Assembly (NCBI GenBank): GCA_018606725.1
Contig: JAGYID010000027.1
Span: forward strand, 1-33,099
Direction of reading: 5' to 3'
From: Acidobacteriota bacterium
GTDB lineage: Bacteria; Acidobacteriota; Polarisedimenticolia; Gp22-AA2
DNA: 33,099 nucleotides
Position numbers and translations under genes: made by a program. The notes beneath the pieces are model-generated. The model worked only from the letters and a program-made list of their open reading frames with translations. It did no database searches and was not told where the DNA came from. Positions 20,190 to 29,291 of the stretch are shown one piece after another (positions within the stretch are counted from its first letter, which is position 1; every line of letters begins with the position of its first letter).

Positions 20190-21307
20190 AGCGGCCCGAT
20201 CCCGCCCGCGCCGCCGTCCCGCCCGAGCCGGTGCCGGAGGTCGCGCGGCTGCGCCCCTACACGGTTCCGGCCGCCGGCCGCCGGCCGTTCCTGCGGCTCG
20301 ATTTCAACGAGAACACCGCCGGCCCGTCGCCGCGCGTCGTGGCGAGACTGCGGTCGCTGACGGCGGAGGAGATCGGCTGCTACCCCGACGAGACCGAAGC
20401 GCGCGCCGCGGTGGCGCGGCATTTCGGGCTGGGCGAGGGACAGGACGTCGTGCTGACCTCGGGGGTCGACGAAGCGATCCGGCTGGTCTGCGACTGCTTC
20501 GTGCGGGCCGGCGAGGCGGTGATCATCCTGGACCCCGGCTATGCGATGTACCGCTTCTACGCCACCCTGGCGGGGGCGGACGTCCTCGAGGTCGCGATCG
20601 GGCCGGACCTGTCGTTCCCGGAGCCCGCCGTGCTCCGGGCGGTCGCCGCCGGCTGCCGGCTGCTGATCCTGGGCAATCCGCACAACCCGACCGGGACGCC
20701 GGTCCCGGAGGGGCTGGTGGCGGACCTGGCGGACCGCTGCCCGCGGACGCTGTTCCTGCTCGACGAGGCGTATGTCGAATTCGGCGGCACGTCGGCCCTG
20801 TGCCTGCTGCCTGGGCGGCCGAATCTCCTGGTGGCGCGGACCTTCTCGAAGGCCTACGGCCTCGCCGGCCTGCGGGCCGGGGCCCTGCTCGGCGATCGCG
20901 GCACGCTGTCCTGGATCGCGCGGATGCGGTCGCCCTACGCCGTCAACGGCGCCGCCCTGGCGGCGCTGCCCGCGGCGCTGGACGACGCCGACTACGTCCG
21001 GCGGCATGTCGCCGACGTGCGCGCCGCCCGCGCGCTCCTCGAGGAAGGGCTGCGGCGGCTCGGCCTGACGACCTTTCCGAGCGCCGCCAACTTCCTGCTG
21101 GCGCGCTTCGGCGATCGGGCCCCGGCGGTGCGCGAGGCGTTGCGCGAGCGCGGCATCCTGGTGCGCGATCGGAGCGACGGCGGCGTCCTGCGCGGCACGC
21201 TGCGGATCGGCGTCGGCACGCTGGCCCAGACGGCCCGGTTCCTGAAAGTCCTGGAGTCGATCCTGGCCGACGACGGCCGGCGGCGGCCGGGCGGGGAGCG
21301 ACCATGA
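20186..21307 (+). CDS. hisC: histidinol-phosphate aminotransferase
   Basis: [58 protein letters not shown] overlap with hisG. Confidence 0.95.
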   Translation: MKRPDPARAAVPPEPVPEVARLRPYTVPAAGRRPFLRLDFNENTAGPSPRVVARLRSLTAEEIGCYPDETEARAAVARHFGLGEGQDVVLTSGVDEAIRLVCDCFVRAGEAVIILDPGYAMYRFYATLAGADVLEVAIGPDLSFPEPAVLRAVAAGCRLLILGNPHNPTGTPVPEGLVADLADRCPRTLFLLDEAYVEFGGTSALCLLPGRPNLLVARTFSKAYGLAGLRAGALLGDRGTLSWIARMRSPYAVNGAALAALPAALDDADYVRRHVADVRAARALLEEGLRRLGLTTFPSAANFLLARFGDRAPAVREALRERGILVRDRSDGGVLRGTLRIGVGTLAQTARFLKVLESILADDGRRRPGGERP

Positions 21308-21897
21308 TCCGCCGCGCCACCGTCGTCCGGCGGACCAGGGAGACCGATATCCGCGTCCGCGTCGCCCTGGAGGGCAAGGGGCGGGTGCGCGTCGCCACCG
21401 GCATCGGCTTCTTCGACCACATGCTGTCGGCGCTGGCGCTGCACGGCGGGCTCGATCTCGATCTGCGGGCGCAGGGGGACGTGCACGTCGACCAGCACCA
21501 CCTGGTGGAGGATTGCGGCATCACTCTCGGCCAGGCGCTGCGCGAGGCGCTCGGCGATCGGCGCGGCATCGAGCGGACAGGGTTCTTCGCCTTCCCGATG
21601 GAGGAGGCGCTGGCGCTGGCGGCGGTCGATCTGGGGGGGCGTCCGTTGCTCGTCTGCCGGGCCTCGTTCCGCCGCGCCCGCCTGGGCGATCTGGAGGCGG
21701 ACACCATCACCGAGTTCCTGCGTGGGTTGACGCGCGGGCTCCTGGCCGACCTGCATGTCGTCCTGCCGTATGGCTGGAACGATCACCACAAGGCGGAGGC
21801 GCTGTTCAAGGCGATCGGCAAGGCCCTCAAGCTGGCGGTCAGCCGCGACGGCCGCTACCGGGACGTCATCCCGAGCACCAAGGGGATGTTGACGTGA
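21304..21897 (+). CDS. hisB: imidazoleglycerol-phosphate dehydratase (no phosphatase domain)
   Basis: [62 protein letters not shown] overlap with hisC. Confidence 0.96.
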   Translation: MIRRATVVRRTRETDIRVRVALEGKGRVRVATGIGFFDHMLSALALHGGLDLDLRAQGDVHVDQHHLVEDCGITLGQALREALGDRRGIERTGFFAFPMEEALALAAVDLGGRPLLVCRASFRRARLGDLEADTITEFLRGLTRGLLADLHVVLPYGWNDHHKAEALFKAIGKALKLAVSRDGRYRDVIPSTKGMLT

Positions 21898-23345
21898 TCG
21901 GCATCGTCGACTACGGCGCCGGCAACCTGCACAGCGTGCGCGCGGCGCTCGACCGCCTCGGGGCGCCCTGGCGCATGGTGACGCGGCCCGACGAGCTGCG
22001 CGATCTCCGCGGTCTCGTCCTCCCGGGCGTCGGCCGGTTCGCGGCGGCGATGGGGCGGCTGCGGCGCCGGCGGATGGTCGAGCCGTTGCGCGCCTTCATC
22101 CGCTCCGGCGCGCCGTTTCTGGGGATCTGTCTGGGGATGCAGCTCCTGTTCGAGGGCAGCGATGAGGACCCGGGGGTGGCGGGACTGGGTATCTTGAAGT
22201 CGCGGGTCGTCCGCCTGAAGTCGCCCCGGCTGCCGCACATCGGCTGGGCGCTGGCGTGTCCGCAAGCGCCCGCGGCTCCCGCAACGACTTCCGGGGATCC
22301 GCTGTTCGAGCGGCTGCCGGAGCGCTTCTATGCCTACTTCGCCCACTCGTTCGCGGCGCCGGCTGATGCCTCCGCCGGCGCGGCGCGCACCGACGCGCCG
22401 GCGCCGTTCGCCTCGGCGGTGCGGGCCGGTCGCTCGGCCTGGGGCGTGCAGTTCCATCCCGAGAAGAGCGGCGCCGCCGGCCTGCGACTGCTGGCGAACT
22501 TCGCGGTGCTGTGCGGCGTTCCGGCCGACAGCATCGAACGACGGATGAGCGGTCTCGAACCGCCGGCCGCCGTGCCGGCGGGCGCGGCGCCGCGGGTGCG
22601 GCGGATCATCCCGTGTCTCGACGTGGCCGGCGGCAGGGTCGTGAAGGGCGTGCGCTTCCGCGATCTGCGCGACGCCGGCGACCCGGTCGAGAGGGCCCTC
22701 GCCTACGACCGCGACGGCGCCGACGAGCTGTGCCTGCTCGACATCTCCGCCAGCGTCGAGGAGCGCCGCCCGCTCGCCGATCTGGTGCGCCGGGTGGCGG
22801 CGGCCCTGTCGGTGCCGCTGACCGTGGGCGGCGGCGTGCGCGATCTCAAGGAGATGCGCCGACTGCTGCTCGCCGGTGCCGACCGCGTGTCGATCGGCAC
22901 GGCGGCGATCCTCGACCCGGAGCTGATCCGACGGGCCGCCGGCGCCTTCGGCGACCAGTTCGTGGTGGTGTCGATCGACGCCCGCCGGGCCGGCGCGGGG
23001 TGGGAGGCGACCACGCACGGCGGCCGGCGCGGCACCGGCAGGGATGCCATCGCCTGGGCGCGGCAGGCGGAGCGCCTCGGGGCGGGGGAGATCCTGCTCA
23101 ACGCCATGGACGCCGACGGCACGCGCTCCGGCTACGACATCCCGTTGACGCGTGCCGTGGCGCAGGCGGTCCGCGTCCCGGTGATCGCCTCGGGCGGGGC
23201 GGGGACGGCGGCGGACATGGCGCACGCGCTCCAGGAGGGGGAGGCCGACGCCGCCCTGGCGGCGTCGATGTTCCATGACGGCGACGCGACCATCGCCGTG
23301 ACCAAGCGCCGGCTCGCCGCCGCCGGCGTGGCGGTGCGACCGTGA
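21894..23345 (+). CDS. hisHF: imidazole glycerol phosphate synthase, fused glutaminase (HisH) + cyclase (HisF)
   Basis: GTG start overlapping hisB stop (GTGA); His[37 protein letters not shown]; in the same uninterrupted frame His[70 protein letters not shown]. Confidence 0.93.
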   Translation: MIGIVDYGAGNLHSVRAALDRLGAPWRMVTRPDELRDLRGLVLPGVGRFAAAMGRLRRRRMVEPLRAFIRSGAPFLGICLGMQLLFEGSDEDPGVAGLGILKSRVVRLKSPRLPHIGWALACPQAPAAPATTSGDPLFERLPERFYAYFAHSFAAPADASAGAARTDAPAPFASAVRAGRSAWGVQFHPEKSGAAGLRLLANFAVLCGVPADSIERRMSGLEPPAAVPAGAAPRVRRIIPCLDVAGGRVVKGVRFRDLRDAGDPVERALAYDRDGADELCLLDISASVEERRPLADLVRRVAAALSVPLTVGGGVRDLKEMRRLLLAGADRVSIGTAAILDPELIRRAAGAFGDQFVVVSIDARRAGAGWEATTHGGRRGTGRDAIAWARQAERLGAGEILLNAMDADGTRSGYDIPLTRAVAQAVRVPVIASGGAGTAADMAHALQEGEADAALAASMFHDGDATIAVTKRRLAAAGVAVRP

Positions 23346-23352
23346 GGGGGCG

Positions 23353-24579
23353 ATGATCATCCCCAGCATCGATCTCATGGGCGGTCGGGCGGTGCAGCTG
23401 CGGCGCGGCGCCGAGAGGGTCCTCGAGGCCCACGAGGATCCCCGCGACCTGGCGCGGCGTTTCGCGTTTCACGGCGAGGTGGCGGTCGTCGATCTGGACG
23501 CGGCCCTGGGCCGGGGGAGCAATCGCGCCCTGGTGCGCGAGCTGTGCCGGCTGGCGCCCTGCCGGGTCGGCGGCGGCGTGCGCACCGAGGCGGACATCGT
23601 CGAGTTGATCAAGGCGGGGGCGACGCGGGTGATCATCGGCACCGCCGCGACCGAGGAGCTGCTGCGCAGGGTGCCGCGCGACTGGGTCATGGTGGCGCTC
23701 GACGCCCGGGACGGCCGCACGGTCGACTCGGGCTGGCGGCGCGACACCGGCGAGACGCCGGTGGAGCGCGCCCGCCGCGTCCAGGAGTTCTGCTCCGGGT
23801 TCCTGTTCACCCAGGTCGAGGTCGAGGGGACGCTCGCGGGCGTGCCGCTCGAGCCGGTGCGGGCGCTGCGCGCCGCGACGCCGCTGCCGCTGACGATCGC
23901 CGGCGGCGTCGGCGGCCTCGAGGACATCCGGGCGATCGAAGCCCTCGGCTGCGACGCGCAGCTCGGCATGGCGCTGTACACCGGCCGGATCGATCTCGAC
24001 CGCGCCCTCGTCGATCGGCTCGACTGGAGCCGGGCGCCGCTGCCGACGGTCGTGCAGGATGGCGACGGCCGCGTGCTGATGCTCGCCTTCAGCAGCCGCG
24101 AATCGCTGTCGGCGGCGCTCGTGGAGCGGCGCGGCGTGTACTGGTCGCGCTCGCGGCAGAGGCTCTGGCGCAAAGGGGAGACTTCGGGGAACACCCAGCG
24201 GCTGACCGCGGTGCGCCACGATTGCGACGCCGACGCCCTGCTGTTCACGGTCGAGCAGGCGGGGCCGGCCTGCCACACCGGCCGGCCCGGCTGCTTCGGG
24301 GGCGGGGCGCAGCGCTTCGGGCTCGACAGCCTGCGCCGGATCATCGCCGCCCGCCGGGGCGCCGGTGCGGGCGGCTCCTACACCGCCGCGCTGCTGGCCG
24401 ATCCGCCGCGGGCCCGCGCCAAGGTAATCGAGGAGGCGGCGGAGGCCTGCGAGGCGCGGCGGCATGGCGACCAGGTATGGGAGTTCGCCGATCTCCTGTA
24501 CCACGCCCTGGTGCTGATGGAAGCGGAGGGGATCGCCCTCGAGGAGGTCGAATCCGAGCTGCGCGGGAGGCATCGGTGA
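23353..24579 (+). CDS. hisA-hisIE: trifunctional fusion HisA + HisI (PRA-CH) + HisE (PRA-PH)
   Basis: HisA: MIIPSIDLMGGRAVQL, VGGGVRTEADI, IAGGVGGLEDI; HisI from ~24030: WRKGETSGNTQ, HDCDADALL, ACHTGRPGCF; HisE from ~24322: SYTAALLADPPRARAKVIEEAAEACEA...EFADLLYHALVLM. One uninterrupted 408-aa frame. Confidence 0.93.
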   Translation: MIIPSIDLMGGRAVQLRRGAERVLEAHEDPRDLARRFAFHGEVAVVDLDAALGRGSNRALVRELCRLAPCRVGGGVRTEADIVELIKAGATRVIIGTAATEELLRRVPRDWVMVALDARDGRTVDSGWRRDTGETPVERARRVQEFCSGFLFTQVEVEGTLAGVPLEPVRALRAATPLPLTIAGGVGGLEDIRAIEALGCDAQLGMALYTGRIDLDRALVDRLDWSRAPLPTVVQDGDGRVLMLAFSSRESLSAALVERRGVYWSRSRQRLWRKGETSGNTQRLTAVRHDCDADALLFTVEQAGPACHTGRPGCFGGGAQRFGLDSLRRIIAARRGAGAGGSYTAALLADPPRARAKVIEEAAEACEARRHGDQVWEFADLLYHALVLMEAEGIALEEVESELRGRHR

Positions 24580-25916
24580 GGCGCGGCGGGGACGCGCCGG
24601 GCCGCCGGTCGCCGCGCGCCGTGGCCGCGGTCGTCGCGCCGGCCATCGCGCCGGTCGTCGCGCAGATCTTGGCGCGCGTCCGGCGCGACGGGGACGCGGC
24701 GCTGCGCCTGCTGACCAGGCGCTTCGACGGCGCGCGCCGCCGGCGCGTCGAAGTCGGCGCGGCCGAGCGCCGCGCCGGGGCGCGCCGGGTCGATCGGCAG
24801 ACCCTGCGCGCGCTGCGGTTCGCCGCCGCCCGCATCGCCGCCTTCGCGCGGCTGCAGAAGCGCTCGCTGCGGCCCGTGCGGGCGGCCGCCGGCGGCGTCA
24901 TTCTGGAGCAGCGTCTCCTGCCGATCGACAGCGTCGGGGTGTACGTACCGGGCGGCCGCCACCCGCTCTGCTCGACGGTGCTGATGGGCGCCCTGCCGGC
25001 CCGCATCGCCGGCTGCCGGCGGCTGATCCTGTGCACGCCGCCGCGCCGCGACGGCACCCTGCCGCCGGAAATCCTCGCCGCCGCGGCCCTGGCCGGGGTC
25101 GACCGGGTGTTCGCCGTCGGCGGCGCCCAGGCGATCGCCGCCATGGCTTTCGGCACGGAGAGCGTCCCGGCCGTCGACCTGATCGTCGGCCCCGGGAATC
25201 GCTTCGTCGCCGCCGCCAAGTCGATGGTGTCGTCCACCGTCGGCATCGACTTCGTCGCCGGCCCGAGCGAGCTGCTGGTGATCGCCGACCGGAACGCCGA
25301 CCCGCTGCTGGTGGCCGCCGATCTCGCCGCTCAGGCCGAGCACGACCCGGCGGCGGCCCTCCACCTGGTGACCATCGGCGGCGGCATCGCCCCGGCGGTG
25401 CGCCGCGCCCTGCGCCGCCTGGTCGGGGCGCTGCCGGCGGACAGCCCCAACCGGGCGGCGGCGGCGCGCGCGGCTTCCGGCCTTAGAATCATCGTCGCCG
25501 CCGATCGCGCCGGCGCCTGCGCGGCGGCCGATCGGGTCGCGCCGGAGCACCTGTCGATCCAGGCGGCGGCGCCGCGTGCCCTGGCGCGCCGCCTGCGAAA
25601 CTATGGTTCGCTGTTCGTGGGCGGGGCCTCGGCGGTGGCGTTCGGGGACTACGTCAGCGGCCCGAACCACGTCCTGCCGACGGCGGGGCACGCGCGCCAC
25701 AGCGGCGGGTTGTCGGTGCTGCGCTTCCTCAGGGCGGTCACGGTGCAGGAGGTCTCGCCGGCGGGCGCGCGGCGACTGGGGCGCCCGGCCGAGCGGCTGG
25801 CGCAGGTGGAGGGACTGCTCGCCCACGCCGCCTCGATCGGGCTGCGCCGGGAGGCGGGTCTAAGAATGCGCCGGGAGGCGGGTCGCAGGGTGCTTAGGAA
25901 GACGAGGCGCGGATGA
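24576..25916 (+). CDS. hisD: histidinol dehydrogenase
   Basis: GTG start overlapping previous stop (GTGA); SVGVYVPGGRHPL, FAVGGAQAIAAMAFGTE, DLIVGPGNRFVAAAK, GIDFVAGPSELLVIAD, DLAAQAEHDP, SGPNHVLPTAGHARHSGGLSV. Confidence 0.95.
   Translation: MRRGGDAPGRRSPRAVAAVVAPAIAPVVAQILARVRRDGDAALRLLTRRFDGARRRRVEVGAAERRAGARRVDRQTLRALRFAAARIAAFARLQKRSLRPVRAAAGGVILEQRLLPIDSVGVYVPGGRHPLCSTVLMGALPARIAGCRRLILCTPPRRDGTLPPEILAAAALAGVDRVFAVGGAQAIAAMAFGTESVPAVDLIVGPGNRFVAAAKSMVSSTVGIDFVAGPSELLVIADRNADPLLVAADLAAQAEHDPAAALHLVTIGGGIAPAVRRALRRLVGALPADSPNRAAAARAASGLRIIVAADRAGACAAADRVAPEHLSIQAAAPRALARRLRNYGSLFVGGASAVAFGDYVSGPNHVLPTAGHARHSGGLSVLRFLRAVTVQEVSPAGARRLGRPAERLAQVEGLLAHAASIGLRREAGLRMRREAGRRVLRKTRRG
25843..25884 (+). 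repeat. 18-bp direct repeat, period 24 bp, inside hisD 3' end
   Basis: tgcgccgggaggcgggtc at 25843-25860 and 25867-25884; encodes repeated LRREAG/MRREAG. Confidence 0.85.
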
Positions 25917-26584
25917 CTGCAACGCGGCGACTGCGGGCGGTACTGTTCGATTTCGACGGCGTCCTGGTGGACAGCGAGGCGTTCCACTTCCGGGCGTTCC
26001 GGGACATCCTGCGGCCGCTCGGCGTCCGCCTGACCCGCAAGACGTACGACGAGCGTTACATCGCCTTCGATGATCGCAATGCGATCATGGCGATGCTGCG
26101 CGATGCGGCGCTCACCGAGCGGAGCGTCGACGATCTGGTGCGCCGCAAGCGCAGGCGTTATCGCCGTCTGTGCGGCGCCCGGCTCCGCGTCGGGAGGGCC
26201 GAAGCGACCTTCGTCCGCGCCGTGGGCGAGCGGGCCCCGATCGCGGTGGTGTCCGGGGCGGCGCGCGACGAGATCCTGCTGGCGCTCCGCCGGGGCGGCC
26301 TGGCGGGGGCGTTCCGAGCCATCGTGGCGGCCGGCGAGGTGCGGCGGCCGAAACCGCATCCCGACGGCTACCGGCTGGCGATGCGGCTTCTGCATGCGGG
26401 CCGTGGACGAGACTGCGTGGCGATCGAGGACTCGCCGGGCGGCATCGCCGCCGCCCGCGCCGCCGGGCTTCAGGTGATTGGCGTGACCACCAGCTACCCA
26501 GGGGCGGCACTGCGCCGGGCCGGGGCGTTCAGGATCGTCCCGGCGGTGACCCGGCTCGACCCGGACGACCTGCTGCCGGACTGA
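25913..26584 (+). CDS. HAD-superfamily (beta-phosphoglucomutase-like) phosphatase; candidate histidinol-phosphatase
   Basis: VLFDFDGVLVDSEAFHFRAF, VVSGAARDEI, RRPKPHPDGYRLAM, CVAIEDSPGGIAAARAAGL; ATGA overlap with hisD. Confidence 0.88.
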   Translation: MTATRRLRAVLFDFDGVLVDSEAFHFRAFRDILRPLGVRLTRKTYDERYIAFDDRNAIMAMLRDAALTERSVDDLVRRKRRRYRRLCGARLRVGRAEATFVRAVGERAPIAVVSGAARDEILLALRRGGLAGAFRAIVAAGEVRRPKPHPDGYRLAMRLLHAGRGRDCVAIEDSPGGIAAARAAGLQVIGVTTSYPGAALRRAGAFRIVPAVTRLDPDDLLPD

Positions 26585-26616
26585 ATGAGCGGTCACGCCC
26601 CGCGGACGGTGCGATC

Positions 26617-28338
26617 TTAGGGCGCGGCGTAGGCGACCTGGCCGCCGACGATGGTGTAGCTGACGCCGGCGGTCGGGATCTCGGCCGCCGGGATGGAGCG
26701 CAGGTCCTTGCCCAGCACGGTGAGGTCGGCCCAGTAGCCGGGCGCGATCCGCCCCTTGGTCTTCTCCTCGTAGCCGGCGTAGGCGGCGCCCCAGGTGTAG
26801 GCGCGCAGCACCTCGTCGAGCGTCATCATCTGCTCGGGATGCCAGCCTCCGGCGGGCCAGTCCTTGAGATCCTGGCGGGTCACGCCCGAATGGATGCCGA
26901 CCAACGGCCGCTCCGGGTCGACCGGGAAATCGGAGCCGGCGGCGATGACCACGCCGGCGTCGAGGACCCAACGCCAGGCGTACAGACCCCGGCCGCGCTC
27001 CGGCCCGACCCGGTCGTCGGCCCAGTACATGTCGCTGGTGGCGTGGCTCGGCTGCATCGAGGCGATGATGCCGAGCGACTTGAGGCGCGGCACATCCTCC
27101 CTGGCGATGCATTGCAGGTGCTCGATGCGCGGCCGCGGATCGGATGGTTTGACCGCCTGCAGCGCCTTTTCGTATGCGTCGATGGTGAGACGGATGCCGC
27201 GGTCGCCGATGGCGTGCGTGCAGACCTGGTACCCCTTGCGCATCGCCAGCTCCGCCCGCCGTTCGATCTCCTCCGGTGGCGTCACGAACAGCCCACGGTT
27301 GCCCCGATCGTCCGCGTAATCCTCGAAGAACACCGCGCCGCGCGACCCCATGGCGCCGTCGATCATCAGCTTCACGGCGCGCAGCGTCAGCCGATCCTTG
27401 TAGTTGATGAGCGGCGGCTGCTCGACCATCGCCTCGAGCGGGCCATCGCCGATGCCGTTCCACATCAGATACACCCTCACCGGCAGCCTGCCCTCGTCGG
27501 CCAGCTCGCGGAAGGCGGCGGCCTCCTCCTGGCTGACGGCGGCGTCGTGCACCTCCGTCAGCCCCCCCTCGGCGCAGCGTCGGAGAGCCGTCAGGATCGC
27601 CTCCTTGATGGCGTCGCGTGACGGCTTCGGTCGGGCCTTCACCACCAGGTCCTGGGCGTTGTCGATGAACACCCCCGTCGGATTGCCCCGCCCGTCCCGC
27701 TCGATCACGCCGCCGACCGGATCCTTCGTGTCGCGATCGACCCCGGCGGCCTGCATCGCCGCCAGGTTGGCCCAGCCGGCGTGGCCATCGACGCGGTCGA
27801 GCCAGACCGGCCGGTCGGGCGACGCCGCGTCGAGCGGACGGTGGTCGGGAAATGCCTTCCCGGGCCAGCGATTCTGATCCCAGCCGGCGCCGTACACCCA
27901 GGCGCCGGCCGGCAGCTCCTTGGCGCGCTGCGCGACGCGCCGGGCGATCTCCTCGACGCTGTCGACACCGCGCAGGTCCAGGTTGGCGAGTGTGTCGCCG
28001 AGCGAGTGGATGTGCCCGTGCGCGTCGATCAGGCCGGGGAGGACCATGCCGCCCTTGACGTCGATCCAGCGCGTCGACGGCCCGGCGAGGCGCGCCACCT
28101 CCTCGTTGCTGCCGACGGCGGCGATGCTGCCGCGGCGGATCGCCACGGCGCGCGCCTCCGGATGTCCCGGATCGAGCGTGACCACGGCGCCGTTGGTCAG
28201 GACCAGGTCCGCCCGCACCTCATCCCTCCCGCCGGCGCAGGCGAGACCGGCGACGGCGGCCACGACCAGGGCAACGGCGAGACAGGGGACCGTGGAGTTC
28301 AGGACGATCTTCGCAAACGGGACGCGGCAGGCGGTCAT
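26617..28338 (-). CDS. amidohydrolase family protein (YtcJ-like, Amidohydro_3), exported
   Basis: GGMVLPGLIDAHGHIHSLGDTLANLDLRG, GAGWDQNRWPGKAFPDHRPLDAASPDRPVWLDRVDGHAGWANLAAM, IHSGVTRQDL; N-terminal hydrophobic signal. Confidence 0.92.
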   Translation of the reverse strand: MTACRVPFAKIVLNSTVPCLAVALVVAAVAGLACAGGRDEVRADLVLTNGAVVTLDPGHPEARAVAIRRGSIAAVGSNEEVARLAGPSTRWIDVKGGMVLPGLIDAHGHIHSLGDTLANLDLRGVDSVEEIARRVAQRAKELPAGAWVYGAGWDQNRWPGKAFPDHRPLDAASPDRPVWLDRVDGHAGWANLAAMQAAGVDRDTKDPVGGVIERDGRGNPTGVFIDNAQDLVVKARPKPSRDAIKEAILTALRRCAEGGLTEVHDAAVSQEEAAAFRELADEGRLPVRVYLMWNGIGDGPLEAMVEQPPLINYKDRLTLRAVKLMIDGAMGSRGAVFFEDYADDRGNRGLFVTPPEEIERRAELAMRKGYQVCTHAIGDRGIRLTIDAYEKALQAVKPSDPRPRIEHLQCIAREDVPRLKSLGIIASMQPSHATSDMYWADDRVGPERGRGLYAWRWVLDAGVVIAAGSDFPVDPERPLVGIHSGVTRQDLKDWPAGGWHPEQMMTLDEVLRAYTWGAAYAGYEEKTKGRIAPGYWADLTVLGKDLRSIPAAEIPTAGVSYTIVGGQVAYAAP

Positions 28339-28409
28339 CGATTCTCCTGTGCATGGTGGGCGGCATCATAGCCGAGCGTCGCGGCCCCGGGCAACGAGCC
28401 CCCGGGGCG

Positions 28410-29291
28410 TCAGGCGCGCTCGGCGAGCAGCACACCGCCGAGGACCAGGGCGCCGCCCAGCAGGAAATTCGGGGTGAGCGATTCGCCCGCGAACCGCCAG
28501 GCGACCAGCGCGGCGATGACCGGCTGGATGTAGGTGAAGGCGGCGGTCTGCGACGGATCCAGCCGGGCCAGGGCGAAGTAGTACAGGAGGTAGGAGATCA
28601 TCGTGCCGAAGACCACCGCATACCCGAGCCCGAGCAGCGCCGGGGCCGAGACCGCGCCCCAGTGTTGGGCCGCCGCCGCCGGCGCGGCGATGATGACGAC
28701 GGCGCCGCCGCCCGCGACGTAGGCGAGCGCCGTCGTCCGCAGCGGGCCGAGCTCGCGCAGCACCGCCTTGCCGGCCACGGTGTAGGCGGCAAACGACAGG
28801 GCGCCACCGAGGGTGATCAGATCGCCGCCGACCAGCTCCTGCCGCCAGTCGAATCCCTTCTCCAGAGCCACCAGCGCCACGCCGCCGAAGGCCAGAAGCA
28901 ATCCGGCGCCGCGCGCCAGCGTCAGCGATTCCTGCCGCCCGACGACGGCGATCAGCAGCACGAACACCGGGATGGTGGCGAACAGCAGCGCCGAATGCGA
29001 TGCCGTCGTGCGCGACAGGCCGATGATGAACAGGAGCTGATTCAGGGTGATGCCGAGCAGGCCCAGCGGCGCGGCCCGGCGCAGCGCCGCCCAGGTGAAC
29101 GCCCCGCGTCCCTGGCGCGCCAGCAGGAGGAGACAGAAGAACGGGGTCGCCCCGGCGGCGCGGGCGAAGGCGACGGCGAGCGGGTCGACCTCGGCGAGCG
29201 TGCGCTTGGTGATCGAATAGCTCACGCCCCAGATCGTCGTGCCGGCCAAAGCGGCCGCGACGGCGCGGCGGCGGGATGCGGCTTCCGGCAT
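28410..29291 (-). CDS. EamA/DMT superfamily transporter
   Basis: About ten hydrophobic helices; GTTIWGVSYSITKRTL, GLLGITLNQLLFIIGLSRTTASHSALLFATIPVFVLLIAV, AAFTYIQPVIAALVAWRFAGE; 1-nt TGATG overlap with upstream cytochrome gene. Confidence 0.92.
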   Translation of the reverse strand: MPEAASRRRAVAAALAGTTIWGVSYSITKRTLAEVDPLAVAFARAAGATPFFCLLLLARQGRGAFTWAALRRAAPLGLLGITLNQLLFIIGLSRTTASHSALLFATIPVFVLLIAVVGRQESLTLARGAGLLLAFGGVALVALEKGFDWRQELVGGDLITLGGALSFAAYTVAGKAVLRELGPLRTTALAYVAGGGAVVIIAAPAAAAQHWGAVSAPALLGLGYAVVFGTMISYLLYYFALARLDPSQTAAFTYIQPVIAALVAWRFAGESLTPNFLLGGALVLGGVLLAERA

